A stretch of DNA of 10,372 bases from Ktedonobacter sp. 13_1_20CM_4_53_11. Lineage in GTDB: Bacteria > Chloroflexota > Ktedonobacteria > Ktedonobacterales > Ktedonobacteraceae. Position numbers and translations under genes: made by a program. Below are positions 5,722 through 10,372 of this stretch, piece after piece. The DNA lies in contig MNIY01000023.1 of assembly GCA_001919995.1 (NCBI GenBank), positions 1-10,372 of the forward strand, given 5' to 3'. Position 1 is the first letter of the stretch, and each line of letters opens with the position of its first letter. The notes under the pieces were generated by a model. The model did not search any database, was not told where the DNA came from, and was given only the letters and a program-made list of their open reading frames with translations.

Positions 5722-6539
5722 GCGAACGAGGATTTTCATTCATTCCTAGAAACGCGCGCGGGGAGAAACTCCGTACCCGCGGTATTACCGAGATCCGTGG
5801 CCCCTACTATACCCCGATGGGGATACGCTACCTCGAGGATATTCTGGAGACGATGGGTGAGTACGTGGACTCCTTGAAATTCGCAGGTGGCTCTTTCGTG
5901 CTCATGCCCATCAATGCCCTCAGAGAAATCATCGACCTGGCCCATAATTACAACGTATTGGTCTCTACAGGAGGATTTATCGAGCGTGTCCTCACTCACG
6001 GGCCCGAAGTTGTGAACCGCTACATCCAGGAATGCTATGAAGTCGGCTTCGACATTCTCGAAATCTCGAGCGGGTTTATTACCATACCTGTTGATGACTG
6101 GCTGCGCCTGGTAGAGAAGGTACAAAAGACAGGTCTCAAAGCCAAGCCGGAGGTCGGCATTCAATTCGGTGCCGGAGGGGCCACCAGTGCGGAGGAACTC
6201 GCGGCCGAAGGCACTCGCGACGTAGAGTGGGCGATCGCCCAGGCTAAGCGCTTTCTGGATGCCGGCGCCTACATGATTATGATCGAGTCCGAGGGCATCA
6301 CCGAGAACGTCAAGACCTGGCGTACCGACGCTGTGGCAAAGATCATCGGCACATTGGGACTGGAAAAGGTGATGTTCGAAGCCGCCGACCCCGAGGTCTT
6401 CGCCTGGTACATCAAAAACTACGGCTCAGAGGTCAACCTCTTTGTAGATCACAGCCAGATTGTGCAGCTTGAGTGCCTGCGCTCAGGCCTCTGGGGAACC
6501 AAGAGCCTCTGGGGAAGGGTCTTGACCTACAAAGGCTAG
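5718..6539 (+). CDS. Phosphosulfolactate synthase (ComA) family protein
   Basis: A 273-residue TIM-barrel protein of the ComA family (PF02679). Motifs in barrel order are RGITEIRGPYY (21-31), LKFAGGS (53-59), STGGFIE (83-89), FDILEISSGF (111-120), KAKPEVGIQFGAGG (141-154), MIMIESEGITENV (186-198), MFEAADPEVF (219-228) and VNLFVDHSQI (239-248). Archaeal ComA adds sulfite to phosphoenolpyruvate to give (R)-phosphosulfolactate for coenzyme M. Bacterial homologues such as YitD and the plant heat-stress protein HSA32 share the fold, often without a proven reaction. No ComB phosphatase or ComC dehydrogenase is visible here; the SDR across the divergent region is not a ComC type. The start shares ATGA with the PrpD-like stop. 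The last 18 codons and stop overlap, on the opposite strand, the end of the TPR gene. Confidence 0.9.
   Translation: MSERGFSFIPRNARGEKLRTRGITEIRGPYYTPMGIRYLEDILETMGEYVDSLKFAGGSFVLMPINALREIIDLAHNYNVLVSTGGFIERVLTHGPEVVNRYIQECYEVGFDILEISSGFITIPVDDWLRLVEKVQKTGLKAKPEVGIQFGAGGATSAEELAAEGTRDVEWAIAQAKRFLDAGAYMIMIESEGITENVKTWRTDAVAKIIGTLGLEKVMFEAADPEVFAWYIKNYGSEVNLFVDHSQIVQLECLRSGLWGTKSLWGRVLTYKG
6483..6539. other. 57-base antisense overlap of convergent coding ends, with internal 12-base repeat
   Basis: The ComA-family gene ends at 6539 and the opposing TPR gene ends at 6483, so 57 bases are coding on both strands. Inside, GCCTCTGGGGAA occurs twice (6487-6498 and 6505-6516), 18 bases apart. On plus this gives the GLWG...SLWG part of the conserved ComA-family end; on minus it gives SPEA twice. 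There is no room for a conventional intergenic terminator. Confidence 0.85.
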
Positions 6540-7295
6540 CGGCTTCATTTCAGAACATAGATGCTTGAGCACTTCCGCTTTGTTCATCCAGGCCTGCTCT
6601 AAGTTGGGGTTGAGCGCAAGCAGCTTTTCGTAGACTCCTAAGGCATCCGCATAGCACTTGAGTTTACGGAGCGAATGGGCTTTCACGCTGTACGCTTCTG
6701 CATAGCCAGGAGCGAGCTGAATAGCGCGCTCAGCGGGACCAAGGGCTTCCGCATACCGCTTCAGTTTCACGAGGGCAGAGCCCTTATTTACATAGTAGGT
6801 GGCATGCGTCGGAGCACGCAGGATTGCTCGTTCAAAGGCATCCAGGGCCTCTTTGTCGTGGCCGGAGGTAGAGAGGACCAGTCCGATGCCATCGTAGGCT
6901 GCTGCATGCGAGGGATCGAGTTTAAGCGCATGCTCAAAGGCCATCAGCGCTTCGAGCGAACGATTGAGGCCATGGAGGGCGAGACCCTTGCCAGTGTACG
7001 CCTCCGCATTAGTGGGATGCAGGTGAATTTGAAACTCCCAGCCATCTCTTGCTTTGGAGAAAGCGTCAAAGGCTTCCTCGTTGCGCCTGAGCTTCAAGAG
7101 CGTAAAGCCCTTACGGTTGTACACAGCAGCGGCGCTCGGGTCAAGGAGCAGCACATGTATATAGGCTTCAAGGGCATCCTCATACCGTTTCACCTGGTAG
7201 TGAGCCTCGCCATCTGCGAGCCATTGCTCTTTTGTCTTCTGAAAGAGGTACGGCATACCGCCATGCGTATTGATAGAGTCACTTCCGTTCCCCAT
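6483..7295 (-). CDS. Tetratricopeptide repeat (TPR) protein
   Basis: A 270-residue soluble protein made almost wholly of TPRs: 23-56, 57-97 (with seven extra residues, GWEFQIHLHP region), 98-131, 132-165, 166-199, 200-233 and a half-repeat from 234. Each shows the pattern of G/A at position 8, A20, F/Y24 and P32 (for example AYDGIG...ALDAFERAI...AP). No signal peptide or membrane segment is present. TPR arrays bind peptides and act as adaptors; no enzymatic domain is attached. The start follows the stop of the kinase-like/WD40 gene by four bases, and AAAGGA of its ribosome site lies inside that gene's last codons, so the two are translationally coupled. A second in-frame ATG at 7256 would drop 13 non-repeat residues. 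The last 18 residues are encoded antisense to the ComA-family gene and are not TPR. Confidence 0.9.
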   Translation of the reverse strand: MGNGSDSINTHGGMPYLFQKTKEQWLADGEAHYQVKRYEDALEAYIHVLLLDPSAAAVYNRKGFTLLKLRRNEEAFDAFSKARDGWEFQIHLHPTNAEAYTGKGLALHGLNRSLEALMAFEHALKLDPSHAAAYDGIGLVLSTSGHDKEALDAFERAILRAPTHATYYVNKGSALVKLKRYAEALGPAERAIQLAPGYAEAYSVKAHSLRKLKCYADALGVYEKLLALNPNLEQAWMNKAEVLKHLCSEMKPLAFVGQDPSPEALGSPEA

Positions 7296-7299
7296 AGGA

Positions 7300-9321
7300 T
7301 TATCCTTTGCCCTGCTCGATCAAGGCGTTCCACACCTGCACGGTTCCTTCAATGCCACCAGAGGCAATGTACTTGCCATTGGGAGACCATGCAACTGATT
7401 GTACTGCGAAGGTGTGATGTGTGTACATGAAGATCTGCTCTCCAGTAAAGCTGTTCCAGATCTGGACATCATGGCTTATCGAAGCAACGTATCTGCTATC
7501 GGGTGACCATATCACAGCTTCTACTGGACTATGTTGATAGCCGCCTTGCTGGTTATACGTCAGGGGATTCTGTTGTTGCTGTCCGTTGCTCTCGAAGAGG
7601 GCCACGGACCAGACCTGTGCTGTACCACCTACATCTCCTGACGCGATGTGCTTGCCATCGGGTGACCACGCGACCGTATAGACCGGGACTGCGTGCCCGC
7701 TATAGGTATAGACGGGGCGTCCCGTGGCAGCCTCCCAGACTTGCACGGTCGCATCATAACTTGCCGAGGCGATGTACCTACTGTCAGGTGACCAGGCGAC
7801 CGAACATATTTTGTCGGTATGTCCGCGATAGATAACAGCCTGCTGCCCGCTGGCGACCCCCCAGACCTGTACGGTCGTATCGAAGCTCCCCGAGGCGATG
7901 TACTTGCCATCAGGCGAACTGGCGAGCGTAATCACCCAGTTGGTATGTCCAGCATACGTGCGTTGGAGCTGCCCGGTCGCCGCGTTCCATACCCAGACGA
8001 TGGAGTCGTCACCGCCAGCAGCAATAGCATTGCCCTCAGGCAGCCAGATGACGTCCTCAATCCGCCGCCGGAGATGAGGAGCATGAAAGTCGATGACATG
8101 CAGCCCTGTGTTGGCATCCCATGCCTGTACATGACCATTCGCGTTTCCCATGACAAGGCGCATCCCATCGGGGGACCACGCCACTCCCAGGACACCACGG
8201 CCGGTATTATAGGTGCAGATGGTACCTCCCATGTTCGGACTATAAACCGGGTGCGGTACTATATTAAGAACCTGAGATTCCACCAACCATGCCAGGGTAC
8301 CGCTGGCCGCCGCGAGCCCTGCGAGTCCTCCCACTTTCAACAGCGAGCGGCGAGATAAGAGGCGTTTCTTCAAGGGCGGTGTGGGAGTTTGCTGTGTCGC
8401 GAGGAGTTGCAGTTCCTGCTGTTGCAATTCCTGTCTGATCATCACCAGGCTCATGAATGGCCTTTTGTGTACATCCTTGTGGATCATCTGCCGGATTAAC
8501 CGTTTGAGCGGCAAAGACTGCGCGCGCCTGGAGCGCTTCCGCAGCTTTGGAAGAGCGATATGCAAGAGAGAGCGTAAGGACATTTTCCCTGCCTGTAACC
8601 GGCGCAGGATTCTCCCCAGGCTATAAACGGATCGACTCTGCGACATGGCGGCTGCCGGGGGAACCATCCCGGTATCTAACAGGTAGAGTTTCCCGTCAGG
8701 CGTGCGCCAGATAGAGCTCATCTTGAGATCCTTGAGGCCGAGAGGCGATTGGCTGAGGTGCAGGTAGTCGAGCACCGTCGCGAGCTGGATGCCACTATCA
8801 AGTACTTCCTTGACAGGAAGCGCTCGATTTTTCCTCTTCCCCAGGTAGGTTTCGAGCGTCTCACCCTCGAGGAAGTCCATCACGAAATACCAGCGCTGAT
8901 TTTCGACAAAATACTCGTAGATGCGCGGAAGGTTGGGATGGATCAGACTTGCCAGGAGAAGCATCTCGCGCTTACCGGCTTCAATCAACTCCGCAGCATC
9001 TTGAACCTCTTGCGTGCTCTGCTGATTCTGGCCGATCTCCTTGAGCGCTACCACGCGATTGCCGAACTGGATGTCCTGCGCTTTGTACACGGTACTTACC
9101 TCACCGGCGCTCAGCACCTCAAGGATACGATAGCGCTGATGAATGATGACATCTGAGAGGAGCAGGCCGGTGAGTGGATTCGTTGTGGCGCCAGTTCCTC
9201 CTGTGACTGGGGAGAGCGGCTGGCCACAGGCAAAGCAATGCGTGGCCTGTGCCGGATTAATCGCGCCACACGCTTGACAATATATCGAGGTAGAAACGTT
9301 AGCGTTTACACTGCTCGCCAT
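7300..9321 (-). CDS. Zinc-ribbon / degenerate Ser-Thr kinase-like / membrane segment / seven-bladed WD40 protein
   Basis: A 673-residue multidomain protein. Residues 15-32 are a zinc ribbon (C-x2-C...C-x2-C, Cys15, 18, 29, 32). Residues 64-301 follow the bacterial Hanks kinase fold: YRILEVL, Lys94 in VVALKEI, Asp198 and Lys200 in LKDLK, Asp216 in LLDTG, then VYSLG. The glycine loop reads SAGEVS (71-76), HRD is LKD, the DLKPxN Asn is Ser, DFG is DTG, and the GTPGYxxPE segment is absent, so catalysis is doubtful. KKRLLSRRSLLK (318-329) leads into one hydrophobic helix (about 327-348). Seven WD40 repeats fill 376 to 673, enough for a closed propeller, probably outside the membrane. The start is placed at the ATG at 9321, just before the ribbon; a longer in-frame reading to 9471 only mirrors the upstream propeller gene. 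It overlaps that gene by 16 bases and precedes the TPR gene by four. Confidence 0.88.
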   Translation of the reverse strand: MASSVNANVSTSIYCQACGAINPAQATHCFACGQPLSPVTGGTGATTNPLTGLLLSDVIIHQRYRILEVLSAGEVSTVYKAQDIQFGNRVVALKEIGQNQQSTQEVQDAAELIEAGKREMLLLASLIHPNLPRIYEYFVENQRWYFVMDFLEGETLETYLGKRKNRALPVKEVLDSGIQLATVLDYLHLSQSPLGLKDLKMSSIWRTPDGKLYLLDTGMVPPAAAMSQSRSVYSLGRILRRLQAGKMSLRSLLHIALPKLRKRSRRAQSLPLKRLIRQMIHKDVHKRPFMSLVMIRQELQQQELQLLATQQTPTPPLKKRLLSRRSLLKVGGLAGLAAASGTLAWLVESQVLNIVPHPVYSPNMGGTICTYNTGRGVLGVAWSPDGMRLVMGNANGHVQAWDANTGLHVIDFHAPHLRRRIEDVIWLPEGNAIAAGGDDSIVWVWNAATGQLQRTYAGHTNWVITLASSPDGKYIASGSFDTTVQVWGVASGQQAVIYRGHTDKICSVAWSPDSRYIASASYDATVQVWEAATGRPVYTYSGHAVPVYTVAWSPDGKHIASGDVGGTAQVWSVALFESNGQQQQNPLTYNQQGGYQHSPVEAVIWSPDSRYVASISHDVQIWNSFTGEQIFMYTHHTFAVQSVAWSPNGKYIASGGIEGTVQVWNALIEQGKG

Positions 9322-10372
9322 ATTTGCACCGTCCCATCTCCACTGCCGGAGGCAATATATTGTCCTTCCGGTGACCACGTCACGGACGTCACCTGGCCGG
9401 CATGGCCGCGATACATCAGAATCTCGCCCTGTAAAGCCCATGTTTGATTGCTGGCCAGGCCTATAGACCACACCTGTACAGTGTGGTCATCCCCGCCTGA
9501 GGCGATACGCGCTTCGGGTCCAGGGAGCAGTCGTGCTCCTACCTGCCATGCGACCGCATTGACCGCACCTGCGTGGCCGCGATAGGTAAAAAGGGAGCGT
9601 CCCGTCGCCGCATCCCACACTTGCACGGTTCCGTCGGTCCCGCCCGAGGCGATTTGACTGCTATCGGGCGACCAGCTGACCGCATTGATCGCAGCAGTAT
9701 GACCGCGATAGGTTACAGAAGTTTGTCCCCTGCTCGCATCCCAGACCTTCACGATACCATCGGCTGCGCCCGAGGCGATGTGTTTCCCATCGGGTGACCA
9801 GGCCAGGGTGAGCACCGTCTGAGTATGGTCGGTGTACGTGAAGATGAATTTTCCTGTTGCTGCTGAACGCACCTCGACAGCCCTGTTCCCGCTAACAGCA
9901 GCGATCCTGCTCCCCCCTGGCGACCAGGCCAGGGCATTGACATTGCCAGGGAAGCCAAAACGAAAGAGTCTCTCATCCCCTGTTCCGATACTCCAGGAGT
10001 CTACCGTGTCGTTGCCCAGCGCTGCGGCAAGATGTATGTTATCTGAGGACCATGCCAGGGCATCCACTCTCTGGCCGTTCGTTGCAAAAAGAGCCGGCAC
10101 ACTTTCACGAGAGAGAAGTCTCTTCTCTGCCGGATACATGGCAAGATCAGGGACAATGACAAGGATTCCTGTGTTCGCATCCCAGACCTGTACCGAGCTA
10201 TCGAATGTGCCGGCGGAAGCGATGTACTGCCCGTGGGGGGACCAGGAGACGGCTGTCACCGATCCTGCATGGCCGTGATACGTGTAAAGAGGTTTGCTGA
10301 GAAGCCTGGCCTGGGCAGGTGTTGCAGGGGAAAGGGAATGCGCCGGGGTCGTTCCAGTGAACGGGTGCGCTA
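9306..10372 (-). CDS. WD40 seven-bladed propeller protein (5' end outside window)
   Basis: The C-terminal 354 residues of a protein that stays open to the right edge. After a Ser/Thr/Pro/Ala-rich stretch (HPFTGTTPAHSLSPATPAQA region) come seven WD40 units, each with the SPDGxxIASG...VQVW pattern. Blade 1 is near 10143-10280 and blade 7 ends at VQIWRAV. Blades 2 and 3 are degenerate (VDSWSIG, VEVRSAA) and blade 6 has an insertion (QVGARLLPGPEA). An insert of about 30 residues joins blades 1 and 2. The GTG at 10259 lies inside blade 1 and is not a true start. By analogy with its neighbour, the missing N-terminus may hold a kinase-like domain and membrane helix, but that is inference. The stop lies 13 bases past the ATG of the next gene, so the two genes overlap by 16 bases. 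Confidence 0.88.
   Translation of the reverse strand, partial: AHPFTGTTPAHSLSPATPAQARLLSKPLYTYHGHAGSVTAVSWSPHGQYIASAGTFDSSVQVWDANTGILVIVPDLAMYPAEKRLLSRESVPALFATNGQRVDALAWSSDNIHLAAALGNDTVDSWSIGTGDERLFRFGFPGNVNALAWSPGGSRIAAVSGNRAVEVRSAATGKFIFTYTDHTQTVLTLAWSPDGKHIASGAADGIVKVWDASRGQTSVTYRGHTAAINAVSWSPDSSQIASGGTDGTVQVWDAATGRSLFTYRGHAGAVNAVAWQVGARLLPGPEARIASGGDDHTVQVWSIGLASNQTWALQGEILMYRGHAGQVTSVTWSPEGQYIASGSGDGTVQIWRAV

Noticed and set aside
9322..9471. A 50-residue N-terminal extension of the zinc-ribbon/kinase-like/WD40 protein
   Set aside because: It only reads the last blade of the upstream propeller gene in another frame, has Arg/Cys/Trp-rich shadow composition, and the ATG at 9321 sits right before the zinc ribbon.
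7300..10372. CRISPR-like or microsatellite origin for the repeated DNA motifs
   Set aside because: The repeats are in coding phase, about 120 bases apart, diverged, and fully explained by WD40 blades.

Overview
The window reads as a piece of bacterial chromosome, most likely from a Ktedonobacteria-type member of the Chloroflexota. That is an inference from gene content: a zinc-ribbon/kinase-like/WD40 fusion next to a second WD40 protein and a TPR protein, an F420-type PPOX flavoprotein fold, and a dispersed GGGCGA...TCGCCC repeat. No rRNA, tRNA, CRISPR array or intact mobile element is visible.

Layout. (1) 1-291, minus: 5' part of a PPOX/F420-dependent oxidoreductase-like gene, cut by the window edge. 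(2) 292-647: non-coding, with a candidate promoter and the left arm of a long hairpin. (3) 648-1961, minus: an A+T-rich multi-pass membrane GT-C glycosyltransferase-like gene with a very strong ribosome site. (4) 2239-2715, plus: a small CoA-binding (YccU-type) protein. (5) 2792-3181 and 3238-4128, minus: YjbQ-family enzyme and a short-chain dehydrogenase, probably co-transcribed. (6) 4348-6539, plus: a tight two-gene operon of an MmgE/PrpD-family protein and a phosphosulfolactate synthase (ComA)-family protein. (7) 6483-10372, minus: a three-gene operon, read right to left, of a WD40 propeller protein (start outside the window), a zinc-ribbon/degenerate-kinase/WD40 protein, and a TPR protein.

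How they fit together. The PrpD/ComA pair overlaps by an ATGA junction and probably forms one metabolic step pair; the real substrate cannot be read from sequence. It diverges from the SDR/YjbQ unit across a 219-base control region holding two clear inverted repeats. The WD40/kinase-like/TPR operon looks like a scaffold or signalling module: the kinase domain keeps its Lys and two Asp landmarks but has lost the glycine loop, the HRD histidine, the metal-binding Asn and the whole activation segment. A membrane segment with a twin-arginine-like motif separates this domain from a complete seven-bladed propeller. The plus and minus operons collide with a 57-base antisense overlap of their 3' coding ends.

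The points most worth a second look are the PrpD/ComA pair, the apparent pseudokinase with internal RR motif, and the coding overlap at 6483-6539. All family calls come from reading motifs by eye; no database search was run.
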